Shown here: piece after piece, positions 22,864 through 35,000 of the stretch | Layout: the number at the start of each line of letters is the position of its first letter | Position numbering within the stretch: the stretch's first letter is position 1 | Assembly (NCBI GenBank): GCA_963678675.1 | Contig: OY783194.1 | Coordinates: 19,570,278-19,634,277, forward strand | DNA length: 64,000 nucleotides | From: Xiphydria camelus | Taxonomy: Eukaryota; Arthropoda; Insecta; Hymenoptera; Xiphydriidae | Direction: 5' to 3' | Translations under genes and position numbers: made by a program | The notes under the pieces: generated by a model | Seen by the model: the letters and a program-made list of their open reading frames with translations, nothing else | Database searches by the model: none | Told to the model about the DNA's origin: nothing

Positions 22864-23433
22864 TGCGTACCTTATAGGCAAGTTTATTTTATCTCTTATC
22901 AAGCGGCCGAGTATGGCTATTATATACTGGTAGCGTGCTGGACTCGCATGCTCAAAGACCCGGGTTCGATCCCTCCTTAGTCTTTTGTTTTTTTTTTCAT
23001 TACGAAATTGTTAATTTTTTTTACCGCGTACGGAAACGAAACGCCGACGCTGTTCGTTTTGATACTGTACATTCTAGAACGAAATGATTCACAAGCAGAT
23101 AAGAATCTCTTTGTTGCCAGGTAAAAATGGACCCTTCAGGTACCGTCCCCTAACCTTCTTTCTAAACACCTTTTGTGAGGAAAAGCAGATACTTCACGTT
23201 CGTTAGAAATCAATATATTGTAATGTCATATATTTTTAAATGCTTTAAATATATTTGAGTATTAAATTATCAAGTTAGAATGAAAAAAAAATTAACAATT
23301 TCGTAATGAAAAAAAAAAGACTACGGAGGGATCGAACCCAGGTCCTCGAGCATGCGAGTCCAGCACGCTACCAATATAGCCATACTCGGTTGCTCGACAA
23401 CAGACAAAATAAATTTGCCTATAAGGTACGCGG
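22864..23433. mobile_element. foldback whose arms contain tRNA-like sequences
   Basis: The arms 22864-23020 and 23280-23433 are inverted copies (GCGTACCTTATAGGCAA against TTGCCTATAAGGTACGCG outside, poly-T/poly-A inside). Each arm carries a tRNA-like block: plus at about 22907-22983, minus at about 23319-23389. Each block has a box-A-like TGGCTATATTGG and a box-B-like GGTTCGATCCC. The minus copy folds with a nearly paired acceptor stem, but the anticodon loop lacks U33. These are tRNA-derived pol III promoter pieces and not working tRNA genes. Confidence 0.7.
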
Positions 23434-23887
23434 CTAACTTTGAACCGCTATAACTTTTTATCTTGTAGTTAGTGCGCGCTAAGGCTGTAATATACCTAAT
23501 ACTACCCCTCTAGCACATGCACTAATATCACGTACAAGGGGAGCGCGATCTGAAATTACGAGACCGTATGCTCCCCTTGTCAGTGCAGCCACGGAGCCTT
23601 AAAAACGTGCAAACACTTCGTAAATATGTATATTGTGAATGCACTGTCTTCACAACATTTTTAAATTAAAAAATAACAAAATTGATATAATAATGATGTT
23701 TCAAACAGTGCAAATTGTACCGAATTCTTCCATAAATAATGAATAATTAATTATCATAATCGCTACTGTTTTGAAAAAGAAGGTATCAAATTATTTTATA
23801 AAATTTAATGAGAAGAACCTTCGAGAGCAGTCACTGTCATGTTCGGTTTCTATAATATATGACAGGAGTCGACCGATACCAATTCAA

Positions 23888-23976
23888 GAGTCGGTGGCTC
23901 AATTGGTAGAGTGCGAAAGCATTCCCAGTTTCGAAGCAGCTCGTCCTAAAGACCGCAGTTTCGAGTCCCGGTAGTT
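23888..23976 (+). repeat. tRNA-derived sequence (SINE head or tRNA pseudogene)
   Basis: TGGCTCAATTGGTAGAGTGC is a perfect box A and D-arm, and GTTTCGAGTCCC is a box B, about 57 bases apart. An internal insertion makes it longer than a tRNA, and the acceptor ends do not pair well. It is followed by an A run and a G+C-richer tail to about 24180, as in a SINE. It lies within 0.5 kb of the tRNA-like foldback but is a different sequence. Confidence 0.55.
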
Positions 23977-24180
23977 TATGAAAAAAAAACCGACACTACT
24001 GGACGGGTCGGTAGGTAGCAGTATAAAGTCACTGCGTGCGTTCCCTTTTTGGGTCCACGTAAGACCGAAAATTTCTAGTCGGGTAGGAGGAATAGGGTGT
24101 ATTCCACTGAAAATTTTACCCCCTTATTTCCTCCTTAAACCTCGGATTCGGGAAACAACTCGACGTTGTAGATGCTAAGC

Positions 24181-25592
24181 AGGGCCTAGTTTTCAATGTA
24201 ATTTAAACCCTGGTTTCATCCTTTACCTCCTACATGAGGTAGGAGGTTTAAGGTCAACTCAGGTTCAATTTGACGACTCGGGAATCGATTAGAATTATTG
24301 ACGCTAGATATACGTGAGAATGCGCAGCATTACTAAGCATTCATAGCTATCGAATCTTTATTGCTTTTCGCGACATTTTGTTAGTTTCAATCGAATATTT
24401 CTTATCGAGATGGTCGTTAAGCCCTTCCATTTTCAAGATTTTGAGAATCGTTGACCTTCAGTGTATATTGTTTTTGTATTTTTTTCCGCTTAATCTAATC
24501 AAATAGTATTTTAATTAAAAATTGTAGGCTTTCGCGGTCATTGTCATTATATAATAGTTATGAATATTACTATTCTTGGCATTCAGGTGGTAATACTCAT
24601 ATAACTATAGTACAATATTTTAATTCTTGTATCGAAACCTCCAAGTATGAGTTCTGCCACAACGCCTATATAAAATTTTCATAGTTTAAGACTAAATATC
24701 TTACAGAAATGATCGTTAGGAGGCCTTGAAATTTGACGTACATAAAATATAACACTGAATTATGATATATATAAAAATTCAGGTTTTTATCCGATATTAG
24801 CCCCATGGTGATCTAAACTCCTTAAATAACTGTATGTTTGAAACTATTTGTCCTAGACAGACAATTCATTAAACTCAGACAAAGATATCTTGAAATTCAT
24901 TTCATTCTGATGTATGTTATTATAAATATTTATTATTTCAAATGAATACTCTATTTTAATTATTTATAATCTTTGATATTAATTGTTTCCATCAGCACAC
25001 CATTCTAAGATTTCGGAAAAAATACTATTGTATTCTTCGATAAATTCTGTATAAATACACAAATTTTGGAATAGAGGTAAGAAAATCAATATATAAAAGA
25101 CTTAAGCTTCTCCGCTGAGATACATGGCGTACCAACTTTGCAGTAGGATACAAGCACGCCTCTACTGCCAAGGAGACCGTCTCAGGTGTACCTCGCCGAT
25201 TCCGTTCATTCTGATATATTTTATTCTATGTATGGTGAAATATGTATATGAATATATATGCGAGACATATGTGTTAGAATAGATAACGTCTGGCCATTTT
25301 TTTATAATTTTCACATATGTCAAAGTATATGAGATGATACATATATGCATATGATAAACACATGTAAGTATACGTACACACACACACATAAGTATATGTA
25401 TATTATATTTGTCAATATTTTCAACACATATGCTATGAATCAGAACTTACCCGCCAGTAAAGAAACTTAAATCACTATCTATTATCTCAATATCTACACG
25501 GAGAGAATTTTTGAGTAAATTTTAACACGAAATTCACTACAAAATTTACCAAACAGCATTATAACTGTGAGACATCTTGATAGGAATATATG
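24181..25592. other. 1.4 kb without recognised genes
   Basis: AT-rich sequence, with a TATATG/CATATA-rich patch at about 25210-25400. No supported coding or structural feature. Confidence 0.4.
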
Positions 25593-25979
25593 GGGTGTTC
25601 TCAAACCTCTGACCCAGAGGAAAACCCTATGTTCATTAAAAAGGTACGGACATAATGCAATTGATTTGATTGCAATCCGTTAAGAATTTACGGAGAAATT
25701 AATTATTAAAAAGTAATTAATATTTTTAATTTATTCGGGATAGATAACGTCATATCAAGGCTCATGAAGATAATCGCAATTGCTATCGTTATTATAAACA
25801 TTATCTTAATGAGCCTTGATATGACGTCATCAATACCGAATAAATTCAAAATATTATACTTTTTAATAATTAATTTCTCCGTAAATTCTTAACGGATTTC
25901 AATAAAATCAATTGCATTATGTCCGTAATTTTTTAATGAACATAGGGTTTCCTTCTGGGTCAGAGGTTTGAGAACACCC
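25593..25979. mobile_element. near-perfect hairpin element FB-D
   Basis: GGGTGTTCTCAAACCTCTGA is mirrored at the right end, and the two arms of about 180 bp stay complementary through ATGAGCCTTGATATGACGTC almost to the centre near 25786. Few mismatches are visible. The termini resemble those of FB-B and FB-C (GGGTGTTC). There is no coding sequence. Confidence 0.8.
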
Positions 25980-27667
25980 GGTACATATTATAAATAACGT
26001 AGGCATTTCTCAGATCAGATGAGACAATTTTGATGTGTGTGTGAAGAGCTGGATAAAAATTACCCAGCAGTTAAAATTTTCTCTCCGAAAATTTCTACCA
26101 AGTGTTTGGAAAAACTTGCAAACACGATTGGCTAAACTTTGCGGTATTAGGGGAATATAGGCGAGAGCGGACTCAAATATCAATTCGTAATCCAAAATTA
26201 TTCCCAAATTGACGTAGCTACGTTGAATCTATTAGATCAGTTACGTCCGATAAAGCGTTAAGACGTCGACCAACTGTAACTGAAGACAAAAGAAGAGAAG
26301 GAGACATAGAAAACGCACTGGTGTCGTGAAGGTACAAAATATTTTGTTGAACAGGATCTCATAGATGATTTTATCTCCGAATAACCACTGGCACAGATTT
26401 TTGAAATAACGCAAAATAGCGACAGCAGAAACAACGCGATGTGACACACTTCGAAATATTACTGATTCAATGCTGTGTTCAGTTTTCCTACTACGTTTAA
26501 CAAAAACAAGCGATGATCTATGAAATTACCCGATCGGTTTACTGAACTGCTGAGGAAAAATTGTATCATGCGGGGTTACATTCGTTAAGTTTTAGAGAAT
26601 TGTTTCTATCAAATACTTTTATCAGCGGAAGGTAACGTAGGTACTGCACGGCGAGCCTTGTCCCCTCACCATGCCTCGTGCTACGACCTAAATACAGTCT
26701 TAAAAATCCGAGGATTTTAGCCGAATGACATACAATATTTTTTCTCACGAATACCCATTTCTCAAAACAAAACAAACAAAAGTATACACGGCTCATTTCA
26801 CGTTGCGTTCATCAGTTTGAAATAGGACCTATTTCGGACTGAGCAATCGCGCCAGTCTGAGTGACAGCCTGTGGACTCCCGGTCGGTGTCACGCGAGAAA
26901 AACGCCATCTTACGGTCTAAAAGTAAGCTGGAAAAGGCCTCGAAATGGGCATGAGTGAGGAAAAAATGTTTTCATCGCCTCCATAGGAAATATCTATAAC
27001 GCCCTAAAAAAATATGCCCTTGTAGGTATTGCCTAGTATATGTTAATAATATATGCTACGTTGAGTAATTTTATAATTTACAGAGCAAAATATAAGGAAA
27101 ATATTAAAAATTCATCAAACCTAACCTAACCTACTAGGAGGATCGAGCGAAACGTCATGGCATTCATTTAAGTACTTTTTATGGCCGTGTTACGGAAGCC
27201 CTAGTAGAGGGCAGGAGGTAAACTCATTACAGTTCCGATCATGTGCCTATCGGGCATCCTCAGAGGGCCCTAACAAATTCAAAGAAAATGTCGTAGGGCC
27301 CTTCCAATCTCCCTATCATTTTTCTACGTAGGTATTTGTAGAGTTGAACTATCTGAGCGTCTATACAATTTCGGAACACGAAAATCTGCATCTAAGAAAC
27401 ACCTAAGCAACAAATTTGATTGCGTCAGTTATAAAACAATGGATAGTGTTAACCTAGTTCTTCATCCGTTATGACTTATACCATATGGCGTTAGTTACAT
27501 TCATGGATAAATGTATTAGCAGATTGCATTGAAAGCCGCTGTTCTCCTGTAGATGGCTTTAACTCCGAGTACTTATGTTGTGCGCAGCGACTAATACTTC
27601 TTGTATAACTTTAAATTATTGACATTTCTCATTAAGATTCAGTCATTATACTGCCATTTTTGGTTAA

Positions 27668-28174
27668 CCCTTAATTTGGCAAATGTTAATAAAACATTTT
27701 TTAGTGGGATAATTATGTTTTTTTTAATCAATTGAGGCTTACTAAACACATTTATGATAAAAAATTAAAATCTAAACCGATAGGAATAAACTTATTAATT
27801 GTATGTAATTGTAGGAATAAATTTATTAGTTGCAAGAAAATAGTTTGACAATATGTATATTATTGGATAGATTGGATAGATTATTGGATTTGAAGTAAAA
27901 CTACAAAGTTTATGAATCAATTGTTTAATTCACGTGTTAAATACCCAAACCTTACATGTGGCGGGCACCACCCGCTGCAACCAGCGTCTATATTTGTTCA
28001 CTGACATGTAGTTACCGTGGTTAACACTAAAAGGAGCAATAAGCTATTTGTGGGTTTATCTATTAAGCTATTTAAGTAACCTCGACTAGAAAATGTATGA
28101 GGTTAAGGATTTTTAGTATGTTTTGAATTAAGAAAAAACAATGTATCTTATGAGATAGACTGTCAAATTAAGGG
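27668..28174. mobile_element. piggyBac-like MITE (TTAA duplication)
   Basis: The element begins CCCTTAATTTGGCA and ends TGTCAAATTAAGGG, with TTAA at 27664-27667 and 28175-28178. CCC-leading ends plus a TTAA duplication are the signature of piggyBac elements. It is 507 bp and AT-rich without coding sequence, and it interrupts the mariner leader/transposase junction. Confidence 0.85.
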
Positions 28175-28221
28175 TTAATATAAGGGGGGGGGGGGTTAAT
28201 TAAGGGTTATGTGTCTATAAC

Positions 28222-29040
28222 CAAAGAAGTTTGAAGATGAACAACTGCAAGCTCGATTGGAAGAAAACCCTACTCAAACGCTCAAAGTATTGGCTCAACA
28301 GCTTGAAGTCGATAAATCTACAATTTTACGACGTTTACATGCCATGGGAAAGATTGAAAAAGAAGGAAAATGATTGCCACATGAATTGATCGAAAATGCC
28401 ATTGCCAATCGTCTGAACATCTCGATTTCTTTGCTTGCAAAGCATAAAAAGAAAAGTTTTTTATGGCACATCGTAAACGTTGATGAGAATTGGATCTATT
28501 TCGGCAACCCGAAATGCAAAATATCATGGGTTGATCCTGGCCAACCATCAGCGTCGATACCAAAATGAAACATCCACGGTCACAAAACAATGCTTTCAAT
28601 TTACTGGGATATGGAAAGTGTCGTTTATTATGAGCTGTTGAAACCGAATGAAACAATTACCACCGAACGTTATCAACAACAATTGGAGTGTTTAAATGAT
28701 AATTTGATGCAAAAACGACCATCAATTGCATGAAATCGCCGAAAAGTGATTCTTCTTCACGATAACGCCTCATGTTGCTACAGCCGTGAAGGAAACATTG
28801 ATGGAGCTTGAATGGGAAGCTCTCCCGCACCCAGCGTATTCTCCAGGCCTGGCCCCGAGTGATTATCATTTACTTAGATCGATGCAACACGACTTGGAAG
28901 ATACACACTTCCATAATTACCAAGAAGTCTAAAATTGAGTTGCTGAGTGGATTAGCTCAAAAAGTAGACAATTCTTTCGTCATGGAATTTACCTTCTGTC
29001 AGAAAAGTGGGAAAAAGTTATAGCTTCCGAGAGAACAAAT
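28222..29040 (+). pseudogene. mariner transposase, degenerate
   Basis: Shifting frames encode EENPTQTLKVLAQQLEVDKS and STILRRLHAMGKIEKE, then LPHELIENAIANRLNISISL, the first catalytic aspartate in VDENWIYF, NIHGHKTMLSIYWD, and the second in LLHDNASCC. The final part shows HPAYSPGLAPSDYHL, as in active mariners, but in a shifted frame. Several stops and frameshifts are visible (28372, 28566, 28731, about 28760). The N-terminus was lost next to the nested MITE. It belongs to the same broad family as the copies at 12.9, 20.2 and 31.3 kb but differs from each in sequence. Confidence 0.85.
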
Positions 29041-29931
29041 ACTTCGATTGAGGTATTCACATATTTTATAACATGTTTTATAAACAAGAAAAAACAGCGG
29101 CTTTCAATGCAACCCCCCAATATTTACATCCGTGAAGAGAATCCCTCGAAGTATGCATGCTCAGACGTGAAAAAAAAATTAATCTGACAATGAGTATGCA
29201 AACTTCAGTATGATATGAAAATTTTCTCACCTATGAAATAATTGATGAGTTTGTGCACGATCTATAAGCGTAGAAAGAGTACTTTCGACGCAGGTGTTAC
29301 AAAAAGATATTTTCCTCACTCATGCCCATTTCGAGGCTTTTTCCAGCCTATTTTTAGACCATAAGATGGCGTTTTTCCCGCGTGACACCGACCGCGTGAG
29401 TCCGCAGGCTGTCAAAAAATTGCTTAGTCCGAAGTGGGTCCTTTTTCCAAACTGATAAACGCAACGTGAAATGAGCCGTGTATACTTCTGTTTGTTTTGT
29501 TTTGAGAAATGGGCATTCGTGAGAAAAAATTGTATATGTCATTTTCGGTTGAAATCCTCGGATTTTTAAGACTGTGTTTAGATCGTAGCACGATTAGTAC
29601 GAGGCATGGCGGGAAGGCCAGCCTCGCCCCCCACCATGCCTCGTGCTACGACCTAATTAAACACGTCGTTGTACGTTTAGGCTCGTAATTACCGGTCATC
29701 GGCAATTTAATGCCAGTACACAGCGTTGAGGTCGCTCTGTTTTTTACCACCAAATTCAAAAGTGGGTGTTATTACCTAACGGGCGTTATTCCTCTCCCTT
29801 ACCTTATTCGAAAACAACTTTTCCATCCCCATCTATCATTTCGGCTAAATACGATACAGCTTGAGAAAATTGGTATGATCTAGTAAAAAGAATCTTCAAT
29901 TCCTTTTCGGTGATTTCTGGAAAGTGTCATT

Positions 29932-30213
29932 TCGGACATGGGTAATACAAATCGTAAAAGGCTTGTAAAGAGGAACTTTCTTTTGGCCAGAGAAAGATTT
30001 TCTTTGGTATTCATTATTTGTACTTTTTTGGTGTCGTGCATAGATACCGTCACAAATTAAAAATAAGGAGTCCGCGTTGAACAACTTTTTTATGATTTCC
30101 GTTGTATGGTTTTTCAAAAGGTCGGCTCTGTTAACACTTTTAATGCTGATACGAGTTGGCAAGATATCATTTTCAATTGATGTAACTACGCTAGCACAGT
30201 AATCTGAAATCGT
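29932..30213 (-). pseudogene. DDE_Tnp_4-type transposase fragment
   Basis: The minus-strand frame is open from about 30213 and reads TSIENDILPTRISIKSVNRA, then SLFLICDGIYARHQKST, NNEYQRKSFSGQKKVPLYKP and FTIC. The CDGxY...QKSxNNxYQRKxxSGQKK block is the first catalytic region of eukaryotic IS5-like transposases (Harbinger/ISL2EU neighbourhood). The frame then loses similarity, and downstream catalytic residues are missing. On the opposite strand at about 30270-30350 a separate frame ends KMLMKNGIIPVVDENSDED, which may be the tail of another gene of the same element. Confidence 0.65.
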
Positions 30214-30614
30214 CTGTTCATGTTATGTAATCTGAAATCATCTGTGCAAGATACTTGTCAAAAATTATTCGACCAGCTGAAATACTCAGTAAAATGTTAA
30301 TGAAAAATGGAATCATTCCCGTAGTAGACGAAAACAGTGACGAGGATTAAAATTGTTTTTTCATCGAGTATTTGTAACTATTTGTAAGTATTTGTAAGTG
30401 AGAGGCCAGAAGACTTACAGAAAGAAAGCACCCCCTATTGGGAGACGCGAGCTCGTTCATGGTGTAAAGTGTTGAAATAATAATAAATAAATAATATCAT
30501 TGAAAGACTGTTTCAAAAAATTAACAATTATCATATGCCGAATTGCCATATATATAAGTGGAAAAATTTCTTTGTAGTGATTTCTTTGTAATTTGTTTGT
30601 ACACTGTATACCAT

Positions 30615-30700
30615 ATATCTATACCTCAGAGCCAGACTATGTTAAGTCCATAGTCTTAACATAGGATTTAACATAGTCTGACTCTGAGGTACACAGATAT
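30615..30700. repeat. short hairpin
   Basis: ATACCTCAGAGCCAGACTAT with GTTAA is mirrored by TTAACATAGTCTGACTCTGA and GGTAC, with a loop of about 20 bp (TCCATAGTCTTAACATAGGA). It is small and probably a remnant of a foldback element. Confidence 0.65.
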
Positions 30701-31289
30701 GTATAATATATCTATAGAATATAGGTAATGAGCCATGTATAAGTATTTGCTAATTTTTTTCACTGAGGTTTTCCGATGTAATTGGAAAAATATATGTTGT
30801 TAAGTACACTCCAATGGAAAAATGAGCAAAAAATGGTAGGTGTTCCAATTAGTTATAACCTAAAAAAATTATTTAAAAATTTCATTACAAAGAATTGGCT
30901 CTTAAAAGCCACTAACATATATTTATTTCATAAAAATCGGTTGAGCCGTTCGGGAGAAAAAAAAATGTTTTTTGATTTTACTCCCCCCCCCCCCATAACT
31001 CCCCTCCTATAGCGATTGGGGGGCTAAAAATTTAGGAGATTTCGTTTCTCATAGATGCTTATTGATAATATAAATTTGATGCTGATACACGTGGGCGCAG
31101 ATTTCACATGCTTATTCCGCTAGGCCCTTTCAAGTAATTCCGATCAGTACTTTTTTTGCTCATGGCACTTTTATAAAGTTGACAGATGTTTTCTGTCGAC
31201 AATGTTGATCAAGTTCCTTTATTTCAAAGGAAAAAAAACTCAGGAAATAAAAGACAAGTTAGACTCAGTACACGGTGAAGTTTGAAAAG

Positions 31290-31854
31290 TCACCTTCGTA
31301 CACACAACCGTCAAACATTAGACAACGGAGTACAACCGTGGCCGTATCAGCATTTTTGACGATGAACGCGCGCGTCCTAGGCGCCAAAAAACTGTTTCAA
31401 CTGACGAAATTGTGGACTTAGTGCATGAAACTGTGACGGAAGATCGTCGATTGACCATGAAGGAGATTGCTGAGGTTTGTAAGATTGAAGGTCAAATCAA
31501 ATGAACGGGTGTACAAGATTTTGAAAATTGAAGAAAATTATCAATGCGATAGGTGCCGCATTTGTTGAAAAGCGCGTACGGCTTGACATGTAGCGCAAGT
31601 GTCCTGAGCTGTATAAAAAAATCCAGCTGAATTTTTGCGACGTTTAATAACTGTCGATGAAACCTGGATCAAAAATTTCTTGGGGGGAACAGATTTGGGA
31701 CAAATGCCGAGGTGAAAACGCTGTAGACCGATATTTTTCAGGCGGACAAAAAGAATTATTTTTTGACAACTTGAACGGTTGGGAGATACGATGGATTAAA
31801 TGTATCGAGTTACGAGGAGATTATATGTTGAGAAATAATTTTTTTTTACTTTGA
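31290..31854 (+). pseudogene. mariner transposase, internally deleted and frameshifted
   Basis: Early frames give EYNRGRISIFDDERARPRRQ and VDLVHETVTEDRRLTMKEIA (the second helix-turn-helix), then LRRLITVDETWI with the first catalytic aspartate. From about 31700 an open frame encodes AVDRYFSGGQKELFFDNL, then WIKCIELRGDY, the mariner C-terminus. The second and third catalytic aspartates are deleted. I could not locate the terminal inverted repeats. Confidence 0.75.
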
Positions 31855-32221
31855 AATATGAGTCTTTCCTAAAAAGGCCGGAAACTTCAAATGTGACTCA
31901 CGAAAATCGAAGACATCCAGTTCCAAAAGTGTACCGGTTGGTATGGAATACCATTTATTTTTCCGTGCGGAACGATTTTCTCTTAGAATTTCAAAATTAA
32001 GTATGAATTTTTCAAATTCTACGTAGTGACAGATAATCAAGGGGATAGCTATAAATTTAATGGAGGTAAAGTAGGTAATACATTTTAGATGAAATTGTAC
32101 TTACTTCCATGGCAGCCAGTTGAACATTTATCTGGACCTAAAAAATAAAAAGGCATGGTGAATTTCGATAGATTAATATCTAGTAATAGGATACTGCTCT
32201 TTCCTCTCCCCCCTTATTCCC

Positions 32222-32280
<59 letters not shown>

Positions 32281-33211
32281 ACAACCCGAAAGATTGTTTG
32301 TAAATGCAACTATCGAGTTCAAAGTCTACCACCATATCGCGGACAACGTTCTATAAGATGTTCCCCGGTATGGAGAAAAAAAATGACGTAGCGAGATTAT
32401 TTCATTACGCCGAACGGACATAGATTAACGGGAAGGGAAAAATATATTTGTGCTTTAAGGAGAGCGAACTCCATCAGTGAGGTCGAGGCAGATAACGAAG
32501 TAATCGTCGACTCTGCTGACCTTCGACTGTAAAAGTTATATTTTTGAACAGCCAGTTCTTATTATGTACTCTTCACACAGCACGGAATATGCATGAAGTA
32601 TTGCAAATGGCTTAAAGTTTTGTATTATTTAGTAATATTTATTCATTACTGCAAATAGCTTCTACCGTGGCATGTCATTTTCAATACTTACAAAATGTTG
32701 TATAAATATTGTATAAATTTGTAAAGCAAGGTGCAAGGGAGTGGATATATTCACACTCCAAAAAGAATTATACAGTATTCTAACAATTTCGTGCTATATT
32801 GGTATGAATGGACTTATTTAGTTCTTTCTTAATCTAGCTGCACTCAATTTCGAGTTCCATTTGAGCAACTCCGTAAATACCGTAAAGTAAAGTACAGGTT
32901 AATTAGTTCAGGAAAACAAATCGGAATACTAATTAGGTTACGAAAAAAGTCAATCAACAAGCAAGAAAGCTACTATTAATTCCTAATAGACTATATTATA
33001 TAAAACAAGGCAATATTGAAATACCATTGCCATTTTATTCATAGGGATAGGATATTGTTTAATGCACTATTGTCACAGTACATTTACATGAATTGATGTC
33101 GAATTTAAATAATTTTTAATGCCAGTCGAGAAACTTTACATTTAAGTGGAGAAGGAAAGAAATCTTCATACTACAAAGAAAACTCAGTCCCTTTCTGTAA
33201 ATATATGTATA
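31855..33211. other. 1.35 kb without genes; contains a CT microsatellite
   Basis: A pure (CT)n run of about 48 bp occupies 32227-32274. The remainder is AT-rich, with no supported feature. Confidence 0.6.
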
Positions 33212-33610
33212 GGGGTCGTCCATTAAACACATGATGCTTTTTAGCATTTTTTTAACCCCCCTCCCCCCTGGTGATACGTGGTAAGGTTTAAGACTAACAC
33301 CACCCCCCCCCCCCCCCCCCAAATCACGTGTATTTTCTTAGTACAAAAAGTATCTTGAAAATTTTAGAATATTACCTTTAATTACAAGTAAGTATAATCT
33401 AACTTAATTCTCTGGAAAATTAAGAACCGTGATAAAAATGTCCAGACATTAAGATTGAAGGTTGTTTAGAAATCGCGCGTTCAACGAAAAAATAAATACA
33501 CGTCATATCTCTCTCACTATAACCCCCCCTCTACCTTGTGATATTTCGTGATTTTTGCCGAACACTCCCCCCCCCCCCCTTCCGACCTCACGTGATTAAT
33601 GGACGACCCC
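33212..33610. mobile_element. MITE with GGGGTCGTCCATTAA ends
   Basis: The 399-bp element has inverted ends GGGGTCGTCCATTAA and TTAATGGACGACCCC with ATCACGTGA-like words next to them, flanked by ATA on both sides (33209-33211 and 33611-33613). Internal poly-C runs occur at 33303-33320 and near 33567. There is no coding sequence, and the superfamily is not resolved. Confidence 0.8.
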
Positions 33611-34084
33611 ATATGAAATAGGTATTTATACATTATTTTATCGAGAAAAGTTCGCCCTACAGAGATGAAACATTCCCCAATAGTGAAATCTAAGATAGAC
33701 TGTAACAGTCTGAACGTTGCAAATGCTAATTGAACTCTACTGATACATAGATACAGAAATCAGAATCCACCTTTGACCCGTTATCTTATCGTGCTTATCT
33801 AATACTGGTGATTACAAAACGTGCGACAAACTAAATCATGGATTATTCAAATGTTAGCATGTAATTCGCCAGCAGTTATTCGTAAATCTTGTTCGGTCAG
33901 TAAATAGTCGGACATTTTATTTAGATTTATTGTAACAAAATTCAATGATTATTTTTAAAATATCTTTTTACGTAGACCGAAAATTTAAATACGTTCTCAC
34001 CTGGGTCAAATCTATTTTCACCTGAATTGCAGAACTCGTTCTGAATATTTATTTTTTTAGGTACAATAACCCACACAACACAGA

Positions 34085-35000
34085 GAGAACATCTCTATAA
34101 TATCTCCAGAATATCTCAAACATCTTATTTGAAATATATCATTTGAGATATTCTAGTAACGTTTTAGAGATATTTCAAACAGAATCTTTCAAATAAGATA
34201 GGTATTCTAATAACATTCTAAAAATATTTCAACCAGAATATTTCAGATGATACATTCTAAAGATAAATATTTTAATTAAAATATTATATTTGAAATATTC
34301 TGACAATATTCTGAATATATTTTTCGATTGTAATATTGCAGAATGTCGCTCAAATGGGGTATTCCGAAAACACATTTCATTTGAAACGTTATATTTGAAA
34401 TATTCTCACGATGTTCTAGAGATGCTTCGATTGAAATACTTCAGAACATCTCGAGTAAGGTATTCTAGAGATATTTAATTTGAAACATTATGTTTTAAAT
34501 ATTCTGATATTACTTTGGAGGTGTTTTGATTGAAATACGTATTTCAGAATATCTCAAAAATAAAATATTCTGCTGATATTTAATTCGAAATATTACGTTT
34601 GAAATATTCTAGCGATATTATGTTAGAAATATATAATTATTTTGAAATGTCTCTCATGATAAAGTTTAAGAATCTCTAATAAAATTTATTTGTTAATATA
34701 CTACTTCTAAGACTGTAAAAAAATTGACTTCTGCGGGTTTAATCGTTCTTTTACAGGAATCTGTTTACACGTCATTATATAAAACATCATTTATAGAAAT
34801 GATATGAGTATGCCTCGTGGCTTCAAGATTTTTATAATTTAAACTATACTTAATGTCTCCAGAATATCTTGTATGTATCTAGTATCTATATTATAACAAC
34901 TCATATGTAATACCTCCAAAACATCTTACAAATATGTATATTTCACAAAATATCACAGAGATATTTCAGAATATCTTCAAAATATCTGAATACCCCTAAA
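34085..35000 (+). repeat. degenerate satellite-like repeat of GATATTCTAGAAATATTT words
   Basis: Between 34085 and 34640, words such as GAGATATTCTAG, AGATATTTCAAAC and TTTGAAATATTCT recur every 25-60 bp, in both orientations. A weaker patch (AATATCTCAGAATATCTTC-like) occurs at 34850-35000. The unit is too diverged to define a period by eye. Confidence 0.6.

Larger units (their letters stand above)
27516..29120 (+). mobile_element. decayed mariner with nested MITE
   Basis: Inverted ends share GCATTGAAAGCCGCTG (27525-27540 and its mirror at 29095-29110). TA flanks at 27514-27515 and 29121-29122. The right terminus has expanded to CCCCCC. The 5' leader is present, then a MITE, then a transposase lacking its first DNA-binding motif. 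It is non-functional. Confidence 0.8.
26644..29640. mobile_element. FB-A composite: two inverted FB-A arms enclosing a mariner
   Basis: Left arm 26644-26965 and right arm 29308-29640 are inverted copies of FB-A (CCATGCCTCGTGCTACGACC outside; GCCATCTTACGGTCTAAAA and TCGAAATGGGCATGAGTGA inside). The 2.3-kb interior holds a mariner which itself contains a TTAA-flanked MITE. FB-A copy 1 at 16.8 kb shows the arms without this cargo. Confidence 0.75.

Noticed and set aside
22907..23389. Two possible tRNA genes with Ala-like CGC text
   Set aside because: Box A and B are present, but the anticodon loop lacks U33, the acceptor stems mispair and both copies sit in inverted arms of one repeat. Annotated as tRNA-derived repeat.
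28318..28869. Minus-strand frames over the mariner at 28.3-28.9 kb
   Set aside because: The plus strand carries recognisable mariner transposase text; the minus frames are its complement.
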